From Oopsacas minuta (taxonomy: Eukaryota; Porifera; Hexactinellida; Lyssacinosida; Leucopsacidae), in contig JAKMXF010000044.1 of the NCBI GenBank assembly GCA_024704765.1, forward strand, positions 668,057 through 732,056: a stretch of 64,000 bases of DNA, given 5' to 3'. Below the pieces are notes generated by a model, which saw only the letters and a list, made by a program, of their open reading frames with translations, was not told the origin of the DNA and made no database searches. This document shows positions 11,131 through 21,800 of this stretch, one piece after another; position 1 is the first letter of the stretch; each line of letters begins with the position of its first letter. Position numbers and translations under genes: made by a program.

Positions 11131-12261
11131 TGAACACGCCTGACCAATTTTAATTTTCCGCCTGGCTTGATATGTTAAATTCCATAGTACATGAAATTAA
11201 TACCTACTTTTGTACATATAATTGGTGACTTTATTATTGCCATATCGTCTGTGATAACATATTTAGGAATGCAATGGTTAGATAACAGATGTCATTTACA
11301 AGCATTAATTACTACTTGTTCTTTATATTGTCATATAATTACGTGATAAATGCATAAGCAAACACTCTCCTACTAAGCGACGTATACGCTAGATTTTGTC
11401 GAATTAAATGATTACCAAAGATTGTTATAGAAGAGCAAATATTCTACGTAATTGTGGCGAAAATAGCTTGTAGATTAAATTATACATACATTACGTGTAT
11501 AAGTACTACGTAGTTCGATTAATTGGTATGTATGTGTTATAATCCAGATTGGATGAGGATGGTTTACAGTAATTTAGTAAATTTACTCTGACTTCCCAAT
11601 CAACGTCCTTGATTGGTGCTTGTTAGTCTAATCAAATTAATTAACAAAATATACACACAGTTGTTATTTACTATCCCAACAAACCTTCAAGAGAAACCTG
11701 TTAGAGATCAGGAATTAGAGATAGAATATGTCAACAGGAGGGGATGGAAGTTCCAGGACTGGATTCAGCTAGCCGGTTAGCCGGTTAACCGCCGCTATAT
11801 TCAGTTAACTGCTAGGACAAAATATATTCGGTTTAGCGAATAGCATCATTTCTAACAATTTATTATTAATTCCTATGGTTTCAAGTGGTAAGAAAATATA
11901 TATACACGAATTCTGCTAGTTAGGTATTTTTGAGATGTTCCTTTTTGGGCCAGTATTACTTAATTTTAATAGTATTTTAGTTGATACAATCGCATCACGA
12001 TTGTATATATAATACCCATGTATTGATATTTTCAATTTTAATTACAAAACTTCATTAATTGTACTTGTATTAAAGAATACTTGCCAGTTAATTAACCGCT
12101 ATTACCGAAAGGTTTTAACCACTGCCTTAATTCGGGTAACCAACCCCAGCTTAGAAGTTCATTCAAGATAACTGATGTTATTTACTTTGTATAATTTATT
12201 ATTTACTAATATTAGTTGCGTATGATCTGAAGAGTTGTCCCAATTAGCGAAGTGGCCTATA

Positions 12262-12724
12262 TTAGGTCACTGTTAGTTGGAAATATGTCTCAGCTCCACT
12301 GCCAGCATCAAATTTGGCTACCGCACGAATGTTGTCATACCATTTACTCAATGTAATTCAGCTACAGAGTGTATAAACTAGCTAATAGTACAATGTAGAT
12401 GACTTATAGGCATCGTAAACCACCCGGGCACCCGGACTCTGCATACCCAGCTCCCACAACTCCAAATAATGTTAAATCACGTCCCGATTTGCCCAAAGAG
12501 CTAGAGAAGATTACGACCCCCATGAGATGACTTTTTCTTCGTTTAGCATATTATAATAGGTATCAAATTTGACTTTAGTCATTTTAATATTTTATGAATG
12601 AACCAATTTTCCCGCTGCTACATACGTCACAAAATAATGAGATATAATACTGAACAGTCCACCCGCATGTATGCTCAGGTGGATCTCATGTAGAGCTGGA
12701 AGATTCTCATTAACAGTGGCCTTA
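12262..12724. mobile_element. MITE copy A (partner at 61261-61620)
   Basis: The left end reads taggtcactgttagttgg...cagctcca; the right end is its imperfect inverse, tagagctgg...taacagtggcc. Much of the interior (atcaaatttggctaccgcac, gtgtataaact, tatgaatgaaccaattttc, acccgcatg.atgctcagg) matches the copy near 61.4 kb in the same order. Copy A is longer, with about 100 extra bases around 12410-12520. It has no coding capacity. Confidence 0.8.
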
Positions 12725-13334
12725 TTTATTTAAGTAACGAAATTGTGAAATTGTGATGTAGTGGCTAATCACATTAAATGTGTTTCGAGAGAGCCACAAG
12801 TAAACTAATAACAAGATTACTCAGTTTGCAAAAAATTCTTATTTCCGTCAGTAAGCACTATATCTCCACAATCTGACAAGGTCAATAGATGATCAATTTT
12901 AATATCACAATAATTATCAGGGTGACAATGGTAATTAGACTCGGGGTTTCTTGAAATAGATTATATTTCATTATTTATCTACAGTACCACCAGCTTCTAG
13001 GTAACACGATCTCTATTTACGTTACAAATAATATTATTTTGAATAATCGAAAATTAAAATAATTAATAAAAATTAAATATAAGAATAATAATAATCAATC
13101 CTTTAAAGGAAGTTGACATTAGAATAATAAGATTCTACCGTTCAATTTATTATGTATAGTAGACACAGGAGTTGGAATGTCTTACCTAATACATCGTGAG
13201 TTCTAGAATAACCTCTTGCGTCATACAAGCTAATCCATAAATCAAGATAGAGATATCTTCAGTCAGGTGCATGCTAGCTACGTGCCCTCCCACAGAACCT
13301 CATAGAATGCTGACAGAACCCACTACTATACTAA

Positions 13335-14634
13335 CTACATATCTTTTATTAGGTCGTCAGCGTCAAGAGAGGTTTTACTCTTCCGACTGGCAGCTCTACC
13401 CTTTTGTTTTGGTGCGGTAGTGGTATCTTTGGGAATTTCTTTAGGAATGACCATTGCTACTCTAGTCCTCTTCTTCAAAGGAGGTCCTGTTACGTCATCA
13501 TCGTTATCGTCTTTATCTAATCCAAGTCTTGCTTTTAACAATCCTGATTTTTTTTCTGTTTCTTTTACATTGCTAGAATTTGCTTTGGTAGCTACTTGCT
13601 CCTCCTTTCCTTCTCCTTCTGTTTCAGATCCTGAATCTCTGAGATCCACCCCAGATCGGATTCTGCTAATTAGCTTCAATTCTTCCTGTAGACATCTGAT
13701 CTTCTCTTTCTTTTTGTTAAGAGCTAGAATAAATGAAGAAATCATTTCCTGTTCGTAATTTTCTTTCCCTTCTACTGACTGCTTCACCAGCTCCAGTGCT
13801 GCTGCTCTCTGTTTTATACATTCCTGTTTACCTTCTTTAGAACTCTGTACCTTATCATCTCTCCTTTGTAATTCAGTTATTAACTCATCTAACAAGTTAC
13901 TCACTCCTCCTTCCTGTCTGCACATGTTCACAGCTCCGAAGTGTACCTTGATACCAGAAGAGAGGGATTTCTTCCAAACGAAGCTTCCCTGGGTATAAAT
14001 TAGAGATAAATATATTACAATAGCCTACTTGTAACCTCACGCCCCATAATTTCTATAGATATTTATCTATGTATAAGGATGGTAACACTTTAATCGTTTT
14101 CTAGAATTTGTGTCTAGCACAAGTATTTAACACTAAATTTATGAATGACACCTCAGTATAATAAATTCAAAATTACCTATCTAATAACCAGAATTCCGTT
14201 TTTCATTAATTTGGTTAATATAGTTGTAATTTGTAAACTCTTTGTCAGATATAATTATAACTATAATAAATGTATACCTTGCTCAGATCGCCATCATCTG
14301 TCTTCAACTCAAACTCCCAAGGTCCTACAGTCTCACCACTGTCTACTGCATCAGAGGGAGGGTGTGTCGTCTTGCCAGTCAATGCATCGTGTGTAATAGA
14401 TAAATAGTTCTCCAAGTTAGAAATGGTATGTTTAGATCCATATTCTAACATGGACTTACTCTCAATACTTCCCTCCCATACATTCTTACTGTCAGTTAGC
14501 ATAATATTCAGAATTGAGTCTCCATCTCTCTCCACCAGTTCAGTCAGTAGATGTACAGGCCGTGTAACTCCTTCCGGACTCCTGGATTCTAGTCTAGATA
14601 GTGTACGTGTCCATTCATACACAAGTGCTGACAT
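13335..14634 (-). CDS. XRCC4: XRCC4, DNA ligase IV partner in non-homologous end joining
   Basis: Two exons: 14634-14278 and 13988-13335. The intron of 289 bases is GT-AG (aag|gtatac and tacccag|GGAAGC), and joining in phase 0 gives 336 residues, the usual XRCC4 size. XRCC4 scaffolds DNA ligase IV and forms filaments with XLF at double-strand breaks in the nucleus. Exon 1 encodes the globular head (ILNIMLTDSKNVWEGSIES resembles the family's ITLTDGxxxWxGxV). Exon 2 completes the head (GSFVWKKSL) and encodes the long dimerising helix ending at FILALNKKKEKIRCLQEEL. An acidic and basic tail follows, with a KKR nuclear signal candidate and a final DADDLIKDM like the family's DDLFDEI end. The paralogue PAXX is shorter and lacks the long tail. 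The start lies 110 bases downstream of the POLG stop, on the same strand. Confidence 0.86.
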
Positions 14635-14744
14635 ACTGAATCACAAGTATAATTAGCAACGCAGAAACGTAAACTGATATAAAATAGAATTATATTCTAC
14701 AATCATATATGCTTAAAATAAATATCTAGAAATGATAAGAGACT

Positions 14745-17700
14745 TTAAGATACTTTTTCTAATCTGCTCACTAACTTGAGAATAGAATGTATGTCAAAAG
14801 ATTTGCCTTTTGGTATTCCCCTCGCCTTATGCAACCCATCTGGATTCGAAGGTGTAATACATTCATTCGTAGGATCCTTTCTTAACACTCTGTCTATCTC
14901 TACTGCTGAGAAGAAGGCTACTGATAGAGGGAGGTCAGGTACAGAGGTCATGTACGAGAAGAGACATCTAGTGTAGAGATTTGAGAGCTGGAGAGCTAGA
15001 ACTGCTCTCTCTGCATCTTCCTCCCGTACAAGAAATCTGATGTCGTCATGAATACTGAGACAATACCGTCCTGATATATCATAGCTGTCCATTATCCATT
15101 TCATGCTCACTAGTAAGAGATGCAAATAGTCTACTCCTGAGCTCTGTACTACCCAGTTTAGTCTACTTGTATAGAAACTAGATTTAACGTTGTCAGGTAG
15201 GAGAGCACTAGATATACGACAGTTTAGTGCTGGTGTCCGTGGTTCTTTGCTATTCGCTATTTCCTCTAGTTTATTAAATAAATAAGATTCAGTACCCCCA
15301 GACCACTCAAGACTAGTATTAGAACTATCTCTACCAGTCCGTCTGTATGAATACATATCATCGTTAGAACCTACAGGTACATGAATGCCTTTAGTCTGTT
15401 TGTATATAAGCTTGGCCTTCTTGGTTACCTCAGCTATAGATTCATTAGGTAAGAAAGTAGAGAGCAATTGAACTGTGAGAGATAATCCACTGCTGTATAT
15501 TCTAGCGTAGTTGATTACTTTAGCTTGATTACGAGTTATACCGAGTGAGTTAGCAGTACGAGAGTGTAGGTCCGTACCGCTAGACTTGTCTCCTTGTAGA
15601 GTCATCCATCCAATGCCAGTGCAGCCGTGAATTTTAGCGAAATGTGAATCTGAAAGTAAGGAAGCAATCCAGAGCTCCTGAGCATCTACATCAGCTCCTA
15701 CAAGGACGTATCCTGGAGGAGCAGTTATTAGAGACTTGAGTTCAGATCCTACTCTATCTTCCTCAGCGTTACTAGCAGTTAACCATGTGTTCTGTACAGC
15801 CCTACGCGTAACAGTACCAGCTACACAGAGGTTAGGTAATATGACTGCTTCTTCTCCAACAGTTCCAACATTAACTATCATTTGGTTCTTAATTCGCCTG
15901 TGATTGGACCGCCAGAAAGAGATAAACTTCTCAGCTTTCAGAATATCTGCTCCTGATTTAGAAACTCTACTCTTCATTATGTTATTCTGCATAGCAAACT
16001 CATAGTCCCTACCAAGCGGTTTGCCGCAGTTGTAGTTATCTCCGTTTTTGTGAGGAATCCTATAGAAGTCAAATGGAATATCAAACCCAGGCAATTTTAC
16101 TCTCCCAAAACTGGTTCCAAATTTCGTCTTGTAAGAATGAACCATAATTTTCTTTAGGATTTGTGCGGTTTTTATAGTTGGATAATCTTCTTTGAGACTG
16201 ATAATCTTATCATTCACACTGAAACTGTCTGTACAAGGGATATTAGCTTCATTAAATCTATTCAGTAATCCTCTTACTTCCTGTAGTAGAGTAGGCTTAT
16301 TGTGCTGGTTAGCTTGTAGAAATTCAAGATATTTGTTTAAGTAATCAATCCATAACGAATAGATAAGAGAGCCTTTATCATCAGCTGGAGCTGGTACAAT
16401 ATAACCCCATCCTAAGTGCTCTACGAAGTGTAGAGGGTTCTCCTCCCACACCAGTCTCAAGAGGAGAGGTACTATCCTCTTCTGAGGGGATATCTCTTCA
16501 GATTTTACACCCAGCTCTTTATTGTACCACTTCAATATCTTACTTGTTTTCTTTTTACTTTCTATAAAATTCCAATCAAAACCAGACAGCCATGGATCCA
16601 GCAGATAGAGATTATCCTCCGACAGATCACAAGCCTTGTTAGCTAGATCTCTTAACTTAACGGATGTAGATCTAACGGAGTTTGCATGATACTCGTCACA
16701 ATTAGTTACAAAGCTAGACCAATCTTTATTGTTAGTGGGCATATAAGCACTTCCCATCTCCATCATACCCAATATAGTTACAGGGCTAGGACTAGATTGT
16801 TTAAAGAGAGGTAGCAAACGCTGAAATATTTCTAAAGTTGCGATAGCGTCTTTAGCACAATAGGTTATTCCATTTTGAAAATCATTCCTTATTTGTTCTA
16901 ACGTCCCTGTCAGGAACAAATCTCTTGGAGCTTTATCCAGTATCTTCCCTAAATAAAGTTTGTAGAGATTACGTAATGCTCCAGGAGAAGCTGATCCCAT
17001 CCAGCCACTCATACTGTCTTGATCCTCCCCCTCCCCCTCAGCTTTTAACCACTTCCCTCTCTGTGACGTAGTTACTCCATTCACACACATATGGAGTGCC
17101 ATCGTGTCGAGGAAGTGGGTGTTAGATTTCGCGAGATTGTACTCTTCTCTCAGTCTGCACCTATCAAAGCTAACATTATGTCCTACAATAATTCTATGAG
17201 TGCTGGTGTCAGCATCATCTCTGATAGGAATTTGGTGGATTCTATTTCTGAACAGATCTTCTTTGTGCCATTCTTCATCCAGCTTCTGTACTAGACGGGG
17301 AGATACCCAGGAGTACCAACAAGTGGGAGAGACAGCAGTAGCCAGCACAGGATCAGGACCTACAGCCATACAGGTCTCTACATCTATTACAAGTGCGGAT
17401 TCATCTGGATACATAATCTTAACAGGTTCATTACTACCATACTTTATCCATCCAGGAGTTAGTTTCCATTCAGCTGGAGGTTCTGGAATCTGACAATTGC
17501 ACAATTTATCAACCAGATAGAGATAAGGCTGCAGCATGGTGTAAGCTATAGAATCAAAATGTTCTTTTATATTATCACTTCGTAACTCTACTAATGAAGG
17601 TTTTGGTACATCTTTAATAATTGAACCTTTAGTAAAATCTATTTCGTGAGATGTCAGATGTTCCTTTGCCTTGTCTACTAGTTCTGAATTGATATCTTCT

Positions 17701-17900
17701 TGGTTACCAGGTTGTGGTCCAAAAATGTGATCTCGGATGTACTGGGGGAGCAGCTGAATATTGAACTGATTTACTCTAACATCTTTTGAACTAGTAGGAG
17801 AGCTATACTTTAAGTGACCGGTTTTGAGACTTCGAATAAGTTGATTACATCGAGTATGTTGTCGAAATAATTTTAACATGCTCAAGGAAGTATATATCAA
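14745..17900 (-). CDS. POLG: Mitochondrial DNA polymerase gamma, catalytic subunit
   Basis: A single exon of 1051 codons; animal POLG is about 1050-1240. It is the family A polymerase that replicates mitochondrial DNA. Exonuclease motifs: VIDVETC near residue 173, VGHNVSFDRCRLREEY near 238 and YCAKDAIATLEIF near 346, all with catalytic acids present. Polymerase motifs: A, VGADVDAQELWIASLLSD, near 733; B, RNQAKVINYARIYSSG, near 790; C, LSIHDDIRFLVREED, near 950. Motif C reads HDD where vertebrate POLG has HDE, and the O-helix has ARIYSSG instead of GRIYGAG; both are conservative. The start could be the first Met or Met8 (MLKLFRQHTRCNQLIRS), which begins a better basic mitochondrial presequence. 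XRCC4 follows 110 bases downstream. Confidence 0.97.
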   Translation of the reverse strand: MIYTSLSMLKLFRQHTRCNQLIRSLKTGHLKYSSPTSSKDVRVNQFNIQLLPQYIRDHIFGPQPGNQEDINSELVDKAKEHLTSHEIDFTKGSIIKDVPKPSLVELRSDNIKEHFDSIAYTMLQPYLYLVDKLCNCQIPEPPAEWKLTPGWIKYGSNEPVKIMYPDESALVIDVETCMAVGPDPVLATAVSPTCWYSWVSPRLVQKLDEEWHKEDLFRNRIHQIPIRDDADTSTHRIIVGHNVSFDRCRLREEYNLAKSNTHFLDTMALHMCVNGVTTSQRGKWLKAEGEGEDQDSMSGWMGSASPGALRNLYKLYLGKILDKAPRDLFLTGTLEQIRNDFQNGITYCAKDAIATLEIFQRLLPLFKQSSPSPVTILGMMEMGSAYMPTNNKDWSSFVTNCDEYHANSVRSTSVKLRDLANKACDLSEDNLYLLDPWLSGFDWNFIESKKKTSKILKWYNKELGVKSEEISPQKRIVPLLLRLVWEENPLHFVEHLGWGYIVPAPADDKGSLIYSLWIDYLNKYLEFLQANQHNKPTLLQEVRGLLNRFNEANIPCTDSFSVNDKIISLKEDYPTIKTAQILKKIMVHSYKTKFGTSFGRVKLPGFDIPFDFYRIPHKNGDNYNCGKPLGRDYEFAMQNNIMKSRVSKSGADILKAEKFISFWRSNHRRIKNQMIVNVGTVGEEAVILPNLCVAGTVTRRAVQNTWLTASNAEEDRVGSELKSLITAPPGYVLVGADVDAQELWIASLLSDSHFAKIHGCTGIGWMTLQGDKSSGTDLHSRTANSLGITRNQAKVINYARIYSSGLSLTVQLLSTFLPNESIAEVTKKAKLIYKQTKGIHVPVGSNDDMYSYRRTGRDSSNTSLEWSGGTESYLFNKLEEIANSKEPRTPALNCRISSALLPDNVKSSFYTSRLNWVVQSSGVDYLHLLLVSMKWIMDSYDISGRYCLSIHDDIRFLVREEDAERAVLALQLSNLYTRCLFSYMTSVPDLPLSVAFFSAVEIDRVLRKDPTNECITPSNPDGLHKARGIPKGKSFDIHSILKLVSRLEKVS

Positions 17901-18800
17901 TATATGGAAGAAATTTATTATAATAAATCTCGAGTAGGAATCGGTTGGACTTTTCAGGACCAGACCCGAATCCGAACCTGAAATACGTAGAGCATTACTG
18001 CTGGTGCTTACATCAGGGGGGGCAAAGCAAAAGCTTGCGGAGGCGGGCTCCGCCCCTCACGCTGCCACTGGTTTACATATTAGTTAAAAACCACACCGAA
18101 ATACAATGGTAATACAGTAGACCCTCGTTAATCCGAATAGGACCCAGAGCTTATACAATCATTGGAAAATTGTCTAAATCATAAAACATTGCCAATAAAT
18201 TCAAAGAAGATTTGTTAGAAGCAGGAATGTACATTTGGTTTCGACTGTATGTTCTTAATTTGGGTCGATAATAAGTAACCTGCAAATGTTCTTACAAGCA
18301 ATTCCATTCCTTGAAGTGAGGTTCCAAATGAGAACATGATCTTTCTGTTGACAAATATAATCTTTTTAGATTTTACATTAATATTTTAACAAAATTGTAA
18401 TTCACAATGTACAACTGAAGAGTTCAAATTGACAACATCGAACCCGACCCCAATTCCTACTCTTAATAAATCTTGAATGGTGTCTGTTTATCTCATAGTC
18501 TATAGTTCGTCTACTGTTTTGTCCGATATAGGATAACTGGATAAGAGCTAAGAGACTGAATCAATACATACACCGCAACTTAGGTAACCCGAATATTTCG
18601 ATACTGAATCATATATTGCATTAACAACTTCGATCTGATTGTACATTATCCGAACACTTTCGACCAGGTCCTAGGAGTATGGATAACAGAGGTTACATAT
18701 GTTTGTAATTTATCAAACTATACAAAATATAATGTAGAATTTTCCAACGAATAACAAAGGAATTTCTAAATACATAAATAAATTCGATAAAGTAAAAACA
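17901..18800. other. Intergenic with repeat fragments and a decayed pogo-like MITE
   Basis: Between the GVIN-like stop and the POLG start. It holds the inverted partner (17936-18012) of the 11.06-kb repeat, a short G/C-rich palindromic phrase near 18025-18060 (gcaaaagcttgc, ggcgggctccgcc) and a possible pogo-like element (18115-18696). Confidence 0.6.
18115..18696. mobile_element. Decayed pogo/Tigger-like non-autonomous element
   Basis: The left end reads CAGTAGACCCTCGTTAATCC, of the kind common in pogo/Tigger elements, followed by GAATAGGACCCAG. The right end, read inverted, is TGTAACCTCTGTTATCC followed by an inverted CCTAGGACCTGG. A TA lies on each outer side. The arms are imperfect, and no transposase remains inside. 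The pogo assignment is inference from the terminus. Confidence 0.5.
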
Positions 18801-21800
18801 TTATTTATTTGTCTTGAATAGAAAAGTCTGATAATGACTAGTGAGGTTAGAAATAGCTTCTTCCTTATTCAAATCAGACCAATTCTCTATCTCAGAATTA
18901 TACTCATAATGGTAATGATCCATAAATTGATTACAAAATTTATAGAATATCCATTTCCAATATTTCGAGTCAATTGCATCTTTTTCTAGAATCTTCCATG
19001 AGGAAAAATATTCATTCACTGTTCGATAATCTTCCATCTTATATGTTATCCCTCCAAGTATAAAGCTACTTTTCATCTTAAGTAATAATGTACATTCGGT
19101 TGCTACAAACTTATTGCTATGCTTATAAGGCATACCATTAATCCCTGCAGGCCTGTGCAAAGAACAACAGTAATGATCGTGTGAGACAGATGAGAGGAGA
19201 CAAGGTTCCGCACAAAAGGGACATAACGATTTACACTGGAGCAGATTATCTGATATTAATCGATAATTTAAGTTAACAGATAATATTTGAGTAATCCATA
19301 TTTTCCAATCTTGATTTTCTATATTATTTTGAAAAGACTTTGAAAAATATTGAAGAAATTCTTTAGAATTAGAAATTGGATTATCAAAGACAGAAATAAA
19401 ATCAAAACTTGCTATTGAAGTATTACTAACGAATTGCTTCACAGATTCATAGAATTTCACAATGTACTCCCTAAAGGGTATTTCATTTCCTGACTTAACA
19501 CCTGTAAAGCAGTCCCAGAGAGATAATAAGTAATGTTCCTTTAAGGTTTGTATTTTGGGATTGAGTAGAGATGTAATTACGTTATCTAACACGATATTCT
19601 TAGTGCAATAACTTGACAGTTTGACCTTAATCCAGTCCTTAAGGTAGTTGATGGGATTTGATATATAATCTATATACTGAGTAAAGTCTTCTCTGTCTGC
19701 TAATTCCTTAAGAACTTGAAATTGAAGGGATGACCTTCTTGTAAAGATAGCAATATTGTCTGGATCTTGTAGGAACAATGGTACTATTTCTTCATGGAGG
19801 AAGGTACCCAGGAAGCCTTTCATACCCTCGAATATTATCGTTGATAAATAAATAGCACAAGATAGTTCAATTTGAGTTCCCTGACAAAATACACTAAATA
19901 TAGGTTCAAGTTCATTTTTAATTCTTGCCAATTGAGCGTTAGTATTGTTCTTTTCCTTAAAAGCAGTATGAATTGTTCTGAATTCTGGGATAGCGCGGCA
20001 GCATTGGTGGAGAGATAAGGAATATTTAAAAATCGGAGTTAGAGTAATTTTATGACTTGAAAGATGCCAGTCCCTTTCGTTAAATTCTTCAACTAAAGAT
20101 ACTACTATTCTGATCAATTTCTCAAAATAACTAATGTTATAGGGATGGGATTGGTTTAAACTTTTGATATAATCTGAAACTTCAGCAGATGTAGTATCAA
20201 TAAAATGATATATTCTCTGTTCAGTTGCATCACTCCTGTGTTCCTGCTTTTGTTGATTGAAAAGTTCTCTTAGCTTACGTGTAACATATCGACATGCTGT
20301 CTTTATAGTGCTTCCACTAAGTTGATCGTGTACAGTATAGCCACCCTCAATTATCTTGAATTGTTCTTGACCAAAATCTTCATATTCACTAGGTTCTATT
20401 TCTAAGTTAATGGATTCTTTCTCTCCCTGATTTATATGTAAATAATCCAAGCAATCAGTTTCGATTATTCCCTTCAAATCGTTGGTTATATCTATGGCTT
20501 CTTCTTCTCCTTCACTAATACCAGAACTCCATTCTGCCCATAGTCTTTCAAACAAATTACTAATTATCATACTTTTATCGATAGGAGATAAAGGATGGAT
20601 ATCCTTCGATTGCTTGATAATTTCATTTTTTGCTTTTACTAATATCTCATCTTTCTGTTGTTTGTATTTAGTAGTGACATTCAGTGTTTGTTTGGTGTAT
20701 TTATAAAGAATATCCAGATCTTCACAAATCTCAAATTTCTTCCTTTCTCGGATATGATTGAAGTGGTTTTCAGCTCTTGATTCCCATTTTCGGAAAATAT
20801 CTTTATCTTTATGATGGACAAATAGGGTATTCATAATGGCATTCTGGTCTTTCCTAAGTATTTCCTTACAATTCTTACGAATTTCTGAATGACAATCTTT
20901 AAAGGTTTTATCTATAATATCTGTAGTACAAATAGAAATAGCGTTCTTAACTTTATTTTGGCATTTATACATTTCGTAGCCAAAGTTTGAAGTCCAGTTT
21001 CCAAGGATCTGGTCCATCTCAAAAGCTGCATTACGTTCACGAACGTTTTGATAATTAAAAACAAAGTTTTCTTTCAGCAATGAATTCCATATAAGGTCTA
21101 ACTTATCCCTCAAATCAGTAATTGTCAAGAAAGATGACATTTGACTAGAATAATAGTTAACAATTTTAGATTTGAGTTGTTCAGACATGTTACTATAATC
21201 ATCAGAAACAATGGACATAGGAGGAGGAAATTGATAAAGTGAAGGAAAGAAATATGTATCCTCTAAAGGATCGTATTCTATAACATCTCTAAATGAATTG
21301 TATTTGTCAGAACAATTTTCCAGTTTAGCAACACATCTAGTCATCTCGTCTAGAAGATCTAGAAACTTTTGTTTCCCGTAAGAAAGATTCTGTCTTGCAT
21401 TGATATCAGAAACATTTTGATGTACAAATATACATCTAGGCTTGTTATAGGATAATTGCATACGTATTAAAGCTAACACAGCAATTTGTAAAATATCCTG
21501 AAACTGAGATTGGTCTTCACCAAATAAATTGATGATTGTGAGGTCACAAAGTCCAACAACAAAAGTAGCTAGTTCATTATCATGCGAGAAAGAAATTTCT
21601 CCACTCAATTCAGGGGCCCTTAATCCTTCAGTATCTAGAACAACCAAATAATTATAACCTAATTTTGATGTAAGAGCAGGATCGATGGCTATGAATTGCA
21701 TGAATACTCCACGGGTACAGCGACCCGAAGAAACCGGGAAGTGGAGGCCGAACATTGTATTGAGTAGAGTAGACTTACCACTGCTCTGAATACCGATTAT

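Larger units (their letters stand above)
9627..13334. other. 3.7 kb gene-free stretch
   Basis: No ORF of note on either strand. It contains a MITE at 12262-12724 with a second copy near 61261, and a roughly 70-base phrase at 11057-11130 that recurs inverted near 17936. A short (TTAGCCGG)-like duplication lies near 11771. The remainder is AT-rich and I see nothing in it. Confidence 0.55.

Noticed and set aside
13335-14634. PAXX as the identity of the XRCC4 gene
   Set aside because: The spliced length of 336 residues, the KKKEKIRCL helix end and the acidic-basic tail ending DDLIKDM fit XRCC4; PAXX is about 200 residues.
18025-18060. G/C-rich palindromes as a bacterial-type terminator or contamination signal
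   Set aside because: They are isolated within AT-rich animal DNA beside POLG, with no bacterial genes, and look like another short repeat fragment.
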